DNA of 64,000 nucleotides from a bacterium. GTDB lineage: Bacteria; Patescibacteriota; Microgenomatia; UBA1406; GWC2-37-13. The notes below the pieces were generated by a model. That model did not search any database and was not told where the DNA came from. It was given only the letters and a program-made list of their open reading frames with translations. The stretch covers positions 1 through 64,000 of the forward strand of contig JAKQDR010000226.1 of assembly GCA_029573715.1 (NCBI GenBank), read 5' to 3'. Below are positions 55,201 to 64,000 of the stretch, in pieces. Position 1 is the first letter of the stretch, and each line of letters opens with the position of its first letter. The position numbers were made by a program, and so were the translations under genes.

Positions 55201-55676
55201 GACAATATTCTCGTGCCGAGATGCGCCTCCCCAATCTTCCCAAGGGCTTTGTTGATTTTTTGCGTGACATATTCAAATATCATGAGATGGGCAGAGGAGC
55301 TGATGCAGTGGCAATAGATGGCGTTAATTCAGATATCTTGTTTGACACTCTCCTTGATGTACTTGGTGGCCCAAGCGCACAAGAGATTGTCGCACGCGCC
55401 ATCGTGCGCGCAGTAGAGCCTTCTGGGCAAGGCGCACAAGGGTTTCGTGAATTTATGTTGCCGCCACTTCCGGCAGCGCCAATGATTAATCCTGAAAATC
55501 TAAGTTTTACTCAAGTCATGTCGATACTTGCCTATCGTGCAAACCCACAATATGCACGCCCTCCCGAAGCTGTCTGGGTGCCCGCACCTCAGCCCATCAC
55601 TCATCATGAAACGATGAACATCGTAGGAAACATTATGAACATTGCAGTAGCAAAAGTTGAAGGGCATGAAATTTGA
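52230..55676 (+). CDS. Very large hypothetical coiled-coil protein with internal hydrophobic segment
   Basis: 1148 aa; hydrophobic Ala/Gly/Thr-rich region (ALAVALGTIALTAATAGTALPPALVSMMAGYLGAAAIGM), extended coiled coils. Confidence 0.7.
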   Translation: MSMVERQQQVLHRSDGTLARREARRATSLGSKKPWLKGGASERIRDSKVVNALIGKKEDPVPVDVRKANADVLASVYRTNLHNRDVTQGNETARFKLWHRKPKEVRANIDRVYPKFEEWWEGFATRMMKLYPPEQYPYGPGEKSPIYFKWQMARSFYEHGKVQVAKIQEAFMDPDFFNTTMMLIEHEATLKMHALGVRKEFDRIFKSRNVLRTDTVGASTPDLGKLLVAGLEIDAALAVALGTIALTAATAGTALPPALVSMMAGYLGAAAIGMTGTALVEQIAVGGLKTLFDGLRANGQIRVFTDTCQNSLRQIQANAPIADYMRDVYHIDPRQIQINNQGAVEFVKGTDSASWVAVRHDLEADIRLREHFLVDMVGVDMKRAHALTEQFLTQGYPRQRGGRRPSWLGGSRRVSRKAGSGVDSMIVNQTGSAYEHEVLTEFALLREKGAPNLHIDIPTPLEQANAARLQILYIEAGKRVLARRAEPMFRQTLAEITASRAQTDGIDAKQKTIDQKVEEWGRGTKGADGKVTKEGSRRQEAKKEAEKVKQQAEQLIDGVGVKDGNPAREGLIARKEALRGSDDKGLFKRQENVQLTFKDAVSELRNAGFRTQADILDRDNTIDSVLSAIKAIQTEKGNVESSISDYTEPNGAEYQKAEKSFETAKAAIEITPPPKKYQDNPSLLLEDLKKADSIREGERAKIKAEYDRRNERIQKLTDLISSLQTKIKQLETAQAELKSTRAELMVIRRTLDAMRKAYTDVTTTTLAPNPPVTKDDLQKYGQTGHDMLTLINKWKAPRTAALSLAQVSYDEQEMVVLAVAEARAAEVYHQNTGKDEYLNPPTGVHADMLNVLTAEQLVVLPPARIREILDSQTTLTVYGRPPANTPEAKLAAIVAAQTHETQCYMAREKGLQETINTQRIVVTGLEKAVQNADKESDRKLNQIHLVKKYLEDRAHVYGEVEHMRSFASLNRYLVGYSVGNPANQMREEDKRQYSRAEMRLPNLPKGFVDFLRDIFKYHEMGRGADAVAIDGVNSDILFDTLLDVLGGPSAQEIVARAIVRAVEPSGQGAQGFREFMLPPLPAAPMINPENLSFTQVMSILAYRANPQYARPPEAVWVPAPQPITHHETMNIVGNIMNIAVAKVEGHEI

Positions 55677-55723
55677 TTTCTAAATATGAACGTTGACATA
55701 TTTACTTATTCATATACACACTA

Positions 55724-56074
55724 ATGCGTATTCGAGATCTATCCACCAAAGATGTGCTCACCATTATTCCCTTAAGTGACGATATCAGAGCTCAGCTATT
55801 GGATATTTACCCGGACAAAGTGACACTTGCGGAAAGCGGGAAGATTGAAGATTTAGCATGGCGCATATTTTATGCATACTATGACGTGGTGTATGAAGCG
55901 GTGATAAAAAAACATGTGCAAGATAATCCAGGCCCCCTACCAGATGACTATCACGACACCATGCAGCAAAAGACAGAGGAGCTCATTATGCAAAGATACG
56001 AAGGAGATGTCACCTCTGCCAAACTGGATGAGCTTCGCAAGAGTTTGAGCACACTAATTGATACCCCAACATAA
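55724..56074 (+). CDS. Hypothetical protein
   Basis: 116 aa, helical, overlaps the large-protein block. Confidence 0.6.
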   Translation: MRIRDLSTKDVLTIIPLSDDIRAQLLDIYPDKVTLAESGKIEDLAWRIFYAYYDVVYEAVIKKHVQDNPGPLPDDYHDTMQQKTEELIMQRYEGDVTSAKLDELRKSLSTLIDTPT

Positions 56075-56078
56075 AGAT

Positions 56079-57944
56079 ATGACTACTCAAGAACACACCC
56101 CCATAGTAGTTATGAGGCTCAAGCCTAAAGAGCCATGGATGCTGCTGTCGTCACGCACAAAAGAGCAAGATGCGAAGATACAAGCCGGATTTCGTGCTCT
56201 TGAAGAAGCGAAGAAGCAAAAAGATCCGACAACTGGCATAAATGAAATTAACCCTGCCGAGACAGTGCGTATATTTGATACCCAAATACAAGAACTTGAA
56301 GCGCTAGCCGAGAGACTCCAGGATGAAGCCGAAAGAGCACAAAGAGCAAGAAACGAAGATGTAGAAGGTGGAGAAACGAATGGCCCGGCAGCCCAGACTG
56401 AAGCGAGGCAGGGCGAGCATGCGCAAGTTATTAGAGGATCACAAGCAACAAGGCTCACCGCAGTTCCCGCTCAAACAGAGGCAAGCGCACAACCCAGCAC
56501 AGAGGCGCTGAGTTTTGAACTGCAACAAGCGGAACAAGAGCTTGCGTCATCAGAAACTGATCTGGACAGAAGACACATCATATATAGAAGGGTAGTCCGA
56601 GACAGAGATGGTTATTTTTATAGACGTTTACAAAATGCCGGGCCGATGTATGATGTAGATGCACCTCCACCGCTTACTACAGAAGACCGCTTACAATCTG
56701 CGCAAGATGTAGTGACAGCGATACTCACTCGCTATACCGATCGTCTTGCCGATAACCGTTCTGAGGTAATGAATACATATCGTTTGAGTGAGGTGACTGT
56801 AGATTTGCTAATACGCCATCAGACGGTTTTTTCTGAAACTACAACGGCCAGTATCGAGAATACTCTTGAACAAGCGCAAATTGCGATGGAGCGACAAGTA
56901 GAAGCTGAACGACAATCTTGGGAACAAGATATGGGGCTGAGCCCAGTCGTTGATACCGGCGCTGATGATGAAGAAGAACAGGAAGCACAAGAAGAGGCAG
57001 AGTCAAATGCCGTAGATACAGAAGAGGTTCACGTGTTATTAGAGCAGGTCCGGTCAGAGCGTGCGCGCTATATTCAGGAAGTCCGAGATGTGGTAGAACA
57101 AAGACGTATTGCTATTGAAAGAACTTTGCAGTTGCCGGTGAGTCATACGGAAGTTCGTGCACACACAGGCTTCAAGGGTGATAATTTTTTTGGTCATACC
57201 GACGATTCACTGCGTGATGCAGACTATGCATTGAGAGACTTAAGGCATGATTTAGAAATGGCTAAAGAAGAACGTGAAGATGTGCGGCGGCACCAGAGGC
57301 GACTTGATGTTGCAGAAATCGAAGGACTCGTAAGACAGTTTGGGAGGCCATCCACTCTCTTTGGAGAGCTTGCACTAAAAGCTGATACGAAGAAGGGTGT
57401 CTCTATGTTGCATTTGGGGAGAGGTGTTGAGGATGCTAGGAAACAGGCAATCGCCGATATGGTTATTGTTCTTGAGAAAGAAGGAGACATTGATGCATTA
57501 CTTCCACCTAAAGAAAAAAGTGCAGCAGCTGAAGCAGTACTCCGCAATCCTCAAGATTTAATCGCAAGAGCGAAAGCCTTAAATGACGAGGGAATAGGGA
57601 GAAGGTCAGATCGAGCGCGTGATATCCAGGCCCGTCGAGAATTTATTGAGCATTTGGAGGCGTGCGAAACATGGGCAAACGAACTTCAACTCGCTTTAGC
57701 ACAATATGATCAAATACTTGACGCTGTTGCGTGGTTGAATAGGCCCCCTCAGCCCCCACTTCCACCATATACACCTGGTCCACCACGAAGTTCTGAGGGT
57801 CCCCCACCTCCTCCTGCTCCACAAGGACTGCCTCAACAAGACAATCCCCCAGCAGTGCCTCCACCCCGGCCAAGGTCTAATGGTTCTGATACAGAGGCTG
57901 GGGCTTCTAAAAAAAAATTGATGCTGCGACTGCCGAATCCTTAG
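56079..57944 (+). CDS. Hypothetical coiled-coil protein with Pro-rich C-terminus
   Basis: ~621 aa; PPQPPLPPYTPGPPRSSEGPPPPPAPQGLPQQDNPPAVPPPRP tail. Confidence 0.65.
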   Translation: MTTQEHTPIVVMRLKPKEPWMLLSSRTKEQDAKIQAGFRALEEAKKQKDPTTGINEINPAETVRIFDTQIQELEALAERLQDEAERAQRARNEDVEGGETNGPAAQTEARQGEHAQVIRGSQATRLTAVPAQTEASAQPSTEALSFELQQAEQELASSETDLDRRHIIYRRVVRDRDGYFYRRLQNAGPMYDVDAPPPLTTEDRLQSAQDVVTAILTRYTDRLADNRSEVMNTYRLSEVTVDLLIRHQTVFSETTTASIENTLEQAQIAMERQVEAERQSWEQDMGLSPVVDTGADDEEEQEAQEEAESNAVDTEEVHVLLEQVRSERARYIQEVRDVVEQRRIAIERTLQLPVSHTEVRAHTGFKGDNFFGHTDDSLRDADYALRDLRHDLEMAKEEREDVRRHQRRLDVAEIEGLVRQFGRPSTLFGELALKADTKKGVSMLHLGRGVEDARKQAIADMVIVLEKEGDIDALLPPKEKSAAAEAVLRNPQDLIARAKALNDEGIGRRSDRARDIQARREFIEHLEACETWANELQLALAQYDQILDAVAWLNRPPQPPLPPYTPGPPRSSEGPPPPPAPQGLPQQDNPPAVPPPRPRSNGSDTEAGASKKKLMLRLPNP

Positions 57945-57958
57945 CACAAGCCAAAAAG

Positions 57959-60370
57959 ATGATGCAAGAACTTTCGGATAGGCGAAGACAGTTGTTATCA
58001 TCTATACAAACCGTCGATGATGTCAACACATATCTTCAAAATGTTGTAAATGAGGGGGAACAATCAGAACTTACTGGGCTTCCGGCAGAGCTACTTGAAC
58101 TTTTCGGACGAGCCCACGATCTTGATAATGTCTTACCAGATGAACAAGCAACGCTTGATGTGTTCGGGCTTATTGTAAGATACTATCGACTCGCAGGTAA
58201 TTCACTAGCCTCTATACGACAGGAAAATTATCCTGCATATAGTAGCGCCTTGCAAAGGCTCTTAGAGCAAGAGCGGCGCATTCTTTCCACGATACTAAGT
58301 CGTTATCCAGATGCAGATGTTCAAGTTAAGAAGGAACGGGTCTTAATCGTTATCCCGATTATTGAACACTATAGGGCTATGGATACGATGGGTAGTTTAG
58401 ACCAGATGTTTGCCGATGTAGATAATTTGAGTGATGCACTATATAACATCATCGACTTCATCCATTACACCAATTGGTATCAAGAATCACCAGAAGAAGT
58501 ATTGGGCATATCTCATCTTGAATTACAAGCTTTGACAGAATGGGCAAATAAAATGCGCACATATATAGAGGACAAGCTAAAAGAGAAAGGACAATCCGGG
58601 GGAGAGACTATCCCAGCGGAGTTTCAAATAGGTAAACCCTTGCATTTGGTATGGGATATGCGCACTCAGCACGAAATACCTTTGGAAAGAGATTCGAACG
58701 TATATTTAGTAGTCTGGCGTAACCAAATCAATGATGGCTTACTAGTAAACTTACTCCATAAACGTGATAATAAGACACTGGAGGGATATTGCCAAATCGA
58801 TGGTACAGGGCAGTTCGATGATATTACAGATGGTTCTGATGATATTACAAAAATATGGGATGTAGCCGTCGAAGCTGGGGATATTGCAGGAGAATTGCTT
58901 CCACTCACTATAACTGTAACAAGAAAAGCAGAGGCAGGTGAGTTGATACATAACCCACGAACGATTAAGGCTGGTGAGACGGTTGCGGTACGTTTACGGG
59001 GCGATGTGGCTGGTGGAACAAGTGAAGCAACATCGCACGATATCATAATTAAGGACAAAGAAATACCTAATTGCTACATAGCAACATATTGGTTTAAAAA
59101 TGAAGGAAAAATTTGCGTCTATTTATTTAAAGATATACCTGATAAAGAAGGAGGGACGAAACCTGAGCTTCAATCAAGGTTGTCTTATCTGGTTGATGGT
59201 TCGACGGACTTGTCATTTGAGAAGACAGTTGATGACACACCGTATTACCTTGTAGTAACAAATATACAATCAGATGGTGATGATGGAGTAGCTTTTAACC
59301 TTACTCTGGAAGCTGAAACTGATCCAGGTGCTGCTCGCACAGGAACTGCTGAGATTACTACGGTTGCGTTAAGCACCGATATCCCTGAAATTCCCATACC
59401 GAGAGAAGTAATGGAGAGGGTCATGGCGTTAGGTATGGCAGCAAGCAACCCATCTGAGGTCGCTGATGCATTAGTAATAAGTGGTGCAACTCTTCGGCGT
59501 TGGACGAGTCGCTTCGCCACTGAGCTTGGTGTTGATATGAGTACTGCTGTAGCTGGTTATCCTCGGGAATATTCTCGAGCACAGATGATTCTTTTGGCCA
59601 ATATCAGAATCCTTCTCGAACAACAATTGACATACCCACAGGTTGCTGAAAGGATTGCTGCTCTTCCACAAATTGCGGTGACAATGCCTGAGTCTACCAA
59701 TGCACTACCAGCGTGGGCGCAGGAACGAATAGACCTTGCAATGGCAGATCTCGGTTTGTCAGATCAAGATAGTTTACGACAAGCATTTGTCGCACTCGCG
59801 GAGTTGGGCTGGCGGGGAGCGGCGGTTGAGCAGAGCGTCATTGAAGTAATACAGCAAAGGGCTGTAGCATTAAACATTCCTGTTGCATCACAGGCAGTGG
59901 CGGGCTTTAGCGAGTATTTGTTGGGAGTACTTGCGATGCGTAACGGTGAAAATGTTGGAGACAGATTGGCTGTGCTACGTCCTCATCTCGGGCGATGGAT
60001 CAGACACAATCTCGTGGCCTCATCGGAACTTCTTCCTTTTTTAAGAGGTTTGAGAGCTGCGCCCATAATTAGCACGCTTATCAATACATTAGCGAATGAG
60101 GGTGAATCTGGAGAAGAAGGTGTCTCCATCTCGTGGGATTCACTAACTCGAGAAACCATGCAATCAATACTCGTTGAGGTAGCGAACCGCACAACGGGCA
60201 GCTCACCTACTGACAGAATAGTGCACGCAGCTGCGCAGATATTAGGCCATGCATTAGCATCAAATGACTCAACTATTGCTGCAGAAATGCGCACTGTTGC
60301 AAGTGATGACGCAGTGCAGCAAGTGTTGAGAACTTTAGCAGCGGAATTGAAATCAAAACAGAGCGAATGA
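57959..60370 (+). CDS. Large hypothetical protein with beta-sandwich-like region and internal MerR-like HTH
   Basis: 803 aa; SEVADALVISGATLRRWTSRFATELG...YSRAQMILLANIRILLEQQLTYPQVAERIAAL resembles a MerR-type HTH. Confidence 0.65.
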   Translation: MMQELSDRRRQLLSSIQTVDDVNTYLQNVVNEGEQSELTGLPAELLELFGRAHDLDNVLPDEQATLDVFGLIVRYYRLAGNSLASIRQENYPAYSSALQRLLEQERRILSTILSRYPDADVQVKKERVLIVIPIIEHYRAMDTMGSLDQMFADVDNLSDALYNIIDFIHYTNWYQESPEEVLGISHLELQALTEWANKMRTYIEDKLKEKGQSGGETIPAEFQIGKPLHLVWDMRTQHEIPLERDSNVYLVVWRNQINDGLLVNLLHKRDNKTLEGYCQIDGTGQFDDITDGSDDITKIWDVAVEAGDIAGELLPLTITVTRKAEAGELIHNPRTIKAGETVAVRLRGDVAGGTSEATSHDIIIKDKEIPNCYIATYWFKNEGKICVYLFKDIPDKEGGTKPELQSRLSYLVDGSTDLSFEKTVDDTPYYLVVTNIQSDGDDGVAFNLTLEAETDPGAARTGTAEITTVALSTDIPEIPIPREVMERVMALGMAASNPSEVADALVISGATLRRWTSRFATELGVDMSTAVAGYPREYSRAQMILLANIRILLEQQLTYPQVAERIAALPQIAVTMPESTNALPAWAQERIDLAMADLGLSDQDSLRQAFVALAELGWRGAAVEQSVIEVIQQRAVALNIPVASQAVAGFSEYLLGVLAMRNGENVGDRLAVLRPHLGRWIRHNLVASSELLPFLRGLRAAPIISTLINTLANEGESGEEGVSISWDSLTRETMQSILVEVANRTTGSSPTDRIVHAAAQILGHALASNDSTIAAEMRTVASDDAVQQVLRTLAAELKSKQSE

Positions 60371-60464
60371 CCCATTGCTAATGTGAATAATCCCTCCATT
60401 AAGATTTAGGATCCAAAGCCCCATTGACATTGACTTCTCCCACATAAATCAGTAGCATAAAGGT

Positions 60465-62249
60465 ATGCCACTTCAGCTTGTTTGGATTGGGGTTAAACGA
60501 TACTTTGCCACGTTTCGCAAGGTGTTTTTTGTAGTGATGACGTTTTTGGTGGTGCTCTACGTTTTTGCGGCATTTTCCAGCATGGATAATGCCCGAAATA
60601 GCGCCGGCAAGCCCACCCCGGCACAAATTGAGGAAGCGCGGCGACTCAGATTATATGACGCTTATAGCAGTGCACATGACCCGGTTAATGACGAAGATGC
60701 AGTCTTGGGGCGTGAGCTCATGCGCGGATTTATGTGCTCAACCATCGGTGAGCTCTGCACCGACAATCCAGAAGAGGCATATTTATACAAAGACCAATCA
60801 TTCACCTTCAAGGCCTCAGGGTTACTGAGTGAGACACTCCGCCATCCACCCTCGTCATTTTATTACTGGGCGCGGGGGACACTCGAGAATGCAGGGTTTG
60901 TCCCGCAGACATATGCGCAAGGCATCGGCTTTGCGGCACTTACGAGCTTTCAGCCCATTTGGAAGGTGTTTCGCAACATTGCATATCTCGTGATTGTCAT
61001 TGTTATCATGATTGTCGGATTTATGGTGATGTTTAAGGTGGGCGGGGGCGGGAAAAATGCAGTAACGCTTGAATCGGCACTGCCCAAACTTGTCATTGCG
61101 CTTCTCGCGATTTCTATGTCGTATGCCCTTGCGGGGCTTTTTATAGACATCATGTATATATCGGTTGCACTCATCATAAATTTGATGGGGCCCGTTTCAG
61201 GAATGAATGCAGCAACTCAAACGAAGATGATTGGGGGGGTAATAACGGGTGGATCTCAAGATCTTTTTTTCATGCTCATGGGAAACATCGGTCAGTCGGA
61301 TGGTAATTATTACAATCTGGCGGGTTCGCTGTATAGCCTCGTGCCAACCTATATGCAACGTGTCATAGATGGATTGCTGAATAGTTTCGTGATAGGAGTG
61401 ATAGGCCACTGGCGAGCAACATCAAATTTTAATGCAAATCCGGTGTATCCAGGAGCTACCGCGACTCCGGGCAACAATGTACGCGATTCTCTTACGTATA
61501 TCGGCAGAGCTTTAACAAATGTAGTAAGAAGAATTAGTCCGATTGATGACTTACTGACGAGTTTATCGAGCAGAGGTCACGGAGCATTGCCAATTTCCAC
61601 GATTGCCAATATTGCTCAGATTATTTTGGGCATGATTGTAGGCTCGCTTTTAGGAAGTGTGCTTGTGCGAACTGCCCTCATGTTTCTACTTATCTTAGGG
61701 ATGGTGGTAATTTATTTTCGCCTTTTCTTTACTCTTCTGGTTAATTATGTGGAAATCATTATTTCTATTCTTGTCGCACCTCTTGCGCTTATGCTTGAGG
61801 CCATACCGGGTCAAAATGCATTTATGAATTGGATGAAGAGTCTATTTGTCAATTTGAGCGTGTATCCCATCGTGCTTGTTGTCGTCCTTATTGCGCGTGC
61901 TATCATGAATGTTTCCGCCGCGACGGTGCCCATGTGGTCTCCGCCTTTTATCGTTAACATTACTGATCAAACAAGCCTACAAACATTGGTAGGGGCAGTA
62001 CTTATTTATTCGCTGCCCAATATTATCAAGGGATACAAACAAAAACTCAAGCCCGCATCGTTAACCGAATCTATGGGTATTGGGGTGGGCTCGCTTTTTG
62101 TCGGTGCGGCACCGATACTTCGAGGAGGTTCAACCATCATGGGTGCATCCGGCTTGACTGGTGCTATGGCTACACGAATTTCAGCACCGCTCGGTAAAAT
62201 TATGGGCAAGACCTTTAACGAAACTACTGGCAAATGGCAAAACAAATAA
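60465..62249 (+). CDS. VirB6/TrbL-like polytopic membrane protein
   Basis: 594 aa; central multi-TM region PKLVIALLAISMSYALAGLFIDIMYISVALIINLMGPV typical of CPR T4SS VirB6-like proteins. Confidence 0.65.
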   Translation: MPLQLVWIGVKRYFATFRKVFFVVMTFLVVLYVFAAFSSMDNARNSAGKPTPAQIEEARRLRLYDAYSSAHDPVNDEDAVLGRELMRGFMCSTIGELCTDNPEEAYLYKDQSFTFKASGLLSETLRHPPSSFYYWARGTLENAGFVPQTYAQGIGFAALTSFQPIWKVFRNIAYLVIVIVIMIVGFMVMFKVGGGGKNAVTLESALPKLVIALLAISMSYALAGLFIDIMYISVALIINLMGPVSGMNAATQTKMIGGVITGGSQDLFFMLMGNIGQSDGNYYNLAGSLYSLVPTYMQRVIDGLLNSFVIGVIGHWRATSNFNANPVYPGATATPGNNVRDSLTYIGRALTNVVRRISPIDDLLTSLSSRGHGALPISTIANIAQIILGMIVGSLLGSVLVRTALMFLLILGMVVIYFRLFFTLLVNYVEIIISILVAPLALMLEAIPGQNAFMNWMKSLFVNLSVYPIVLVVVLIARAIMNVSAATVPMWSPPFIVNITDQTSLQTLVGAVLIYSLPNIIKGYKQKLKPASLTESMGIGVGSLFVGAAPILRGGSTIMGASGLTGAMATRISAPLGKIMGKTFNETTGKWQNK

Positions 62250-62487
62250 TCATTCCTAAGGTTATCCTCTTACCTCGTATCACCCGTGTATGGAGTTTAT
62301 ACGACATTCGTTTAAATTAGTGAGCGTTGATGAGTACCTTACAACTTTCTATCTGACCCCGGAGTATCTGATGTTCAAACGATGGCTCACATAGCATAAC
62401 AAATAGAATGTGCACGTGAACGATGTGACATTACTCCATCTTTCTTAACTACTGTGAGGCCACGATTGTGCAAGGTGCGTGCCCCAA

Positions 62488-64000
62488 TTATCCGAGTCCA
62501 TATATACGAAGTAGATTTACCCCGATAAATCGAAGAATAAACACGGAGAAGAGTATAATCAAAAGCCCTACAATACATTGAGTAATAAGCTTTTGGGCTT
62601 TTTGAACTTTGGCAGATTCTCCTGCTGACAATTGGAATTGTATGGCGCCATATATGATGCAAAAGATAGATGCTGCTGCGGCAAGGGTGATACCAAACCC
62701 AAGCACTCCTTCTGCCAAAAACCGCTCAACTTTATCCATGGGCATGCACCCAAGCCCCGACGGAAATCCACCGTATTTAGCACATGCAATACAGCTAACG
62801 TATTGTCGAACAAATCTGTTTTGTCGGAATGCATCTATGGTTGCGGGGGTATTGGGAGGGATATTTCTTGCATCATCAACTCCAAAGAATCGTTCAAGAA
62901 ATAGGCGAGAAACCAGCGTCTGATTGCCGATATGTTTGAGTTGATCCATCCATATTCCTAAATCAACTGAAGATCCAAGAAACGCTTCGATATCTTCATC
63001 AATTTTTCTTCGAAATTCATCAATATCAGCGGTGGATTGCAGTTCGCCAAAAAGTAGCCCGACAAATCGGGTACTACCATTATTATTATCATCGGGAGCG
63101 GGCACAAGGATGCGCCACGGCGCAGAAACGTCATCTAGTCCAGCGATAAAACGAGTACACAGGAGTACTGCTGCGGTGCCAGGGCCTGAATTGGTGTCTA
63201 TGCAGTGGCAATCAGTTCGATCGAGCCCATCAATTGAACCATCTGGGTTAAAGGTGAGTGCTCCAGGATCGCTAAACTGGGGCGTTCCTTTAGCGCATAA
63301 CAGTGCAACGTCGGGGAGATTGTCTTGGCTTGTGAAGCGACGCTCCAGCGCTGCGACACCATTGTAAAGCGGTGTCATAAATACGTTACCCAACTTACAT
63401 CCCAAGTTTTTTAATGGCCCTCCACCTTGATCTGGTCTGGGGTCAACTGGCCCTCCATCTACTTCGACCCCATTTAATTTGTGTAATCCAATAGCCCACC
63501 CAGCGTTTATAACACCAGTTGTGATGAAATATCGCTTCGTATTGTCATCTTCAATTTGATAATAATAGGTATATGTTTTGTAAGTCGGCTTATTATCTAG
63601 TCGGTGCGCATAATTTTCAAATTGGATACTTTCTTCGTATACAGGAAGCCCGCCAATGCTTTTTCCTTTTGGTGGTTTTTCTGTGCGTCCTCCTACTTTT
63701 TTAAATACGTCACTGAGTGATTGAGGGCGCCTTGTTTCCGAACCATCGGGATTTCGAATAATTTCTGGGGGAACAATGTACACATTTTTATCTGCTGGAG
63801 ACAGTGCATCTTCGTCAACCTTTCCACATTGTTTGGGTTTAAAGTTGGCAAACGTCATCGTTCCGGTCTCTACACCTAAACTTTTTCGATCTATTTCCTG
63901 TGGTAGAAAACATTCACCCCCATAAGATCCTTTGAGTGGTTGTACACAACAACGTTTGCGTACAACACCGTCCGCATCAGCATCGCATGTTATGGTATCT
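62488..64000 (-). CDS. Cys-containing ectodomain protein with C-terminal pilin-like two-TM module; 5' end beyond window
   Basis: C-terminus LGFGITLAAAASIFCIIYGAIQFQLSAGESAKVQKAQKLITQCIVGLLIILFSVFILRFIGVNLL. The frame stays open through 63859-64000 (...DADADGVVRKRCCVQPLKGSYGGECFLPQEIDRKSLGVETGT-M). Confidence 0.7.
   Translation of the reverse strand, partial: DTITCDADADGVVRKRCCVQPLKGSYGGECFLPQEIDRKSLGVETGTMTFANFKPKQCGKVDEDALSPADKNVYIVPPEIIRNPDGSETRRPQSLSDVFKKVGGRTEKPPKGKSIGGLPVYEESIQFENYAHRLDNKPTYKTYTYYYQIEDDNTKRYFITTGVINAGWAIGLHKLNGVEVDGGPVDPRPDQGGGPLKNLGCKLGNVFMTPLYNGVAALERRFTSQDNLPDVALLCAKGTPQFSDPGALTFNPDGSIDGLDRTDCHCIDTNSGPGTAAVLLCTRFIAGLDDVSAPWRILVPAPDDNNNGSTRFVGLLFGELQSTADIDEFRRKIDEDIEAFLGSSVDLGIWMDQLKHIGNQTLVSRLFLERFFGVDDARNIPPNTPATIDAFRQNRFVRQYVSCIACAKYGGFPSGLGCMPMDKVERFLAEGVLGFGITLAAAASIFCIIYGAIQFQLSAGESAKVQKAQKLITQCIVGLLIILFSVFILRFIGVNLLRIYGLG

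Noticed and set aside
1-64000. CRISPR array, transposase, prophage structural genes
   Set aside because: No regularly spaced repeats, no DDE/serine/tyrosine recombinase and no capsid/terminase/tail proteins recognised; holin-4-like proteins alone are common chromosomal membrane proteins.

Overview
The window looks like bacterial DNA of Patescibacteria/CPR type: short intergenic gaps, T4SS-pilin-like membrane proteins, RmuC, SecG and many lineage-specific proteins. The left ~15.7 kb holds housekeeping genes (lgt, ruvC, holA-like, phosphomannomutase, PEP synthase, lexA, secG) and eight tRNAs. Near 15.7 kb a reverse-strand gene is cut off and the compositional style changes, which may be a recombination or assembly junction. 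The right part carries a radical SAM/MFS locus, a Tdh-like/Kbl pair, an ArsR/thioredoxin/permease operon, a histidine kinase with two receiver proteins, RmuC, an isolated 5S rRNA gene with its own promoter, a Fic protein, an ATP-dependent DNA ligase, pilin/VirB6-like proteins and a block of very large helical proteins of unknown function. The most interesting signal is a pair of candidate small RNAs at about 50.1-50.6 kb. They are convergent, each has a TTGACA-17-TAnnAT promoter and an intrinsic terminator, and they carry perfectly complementary 11-nt hairpin loops (AAUUGGGGACG / CGUCCCCAAUU) plus homologous terminator stems. All assignments were made by reading the sequence; no searches were run.
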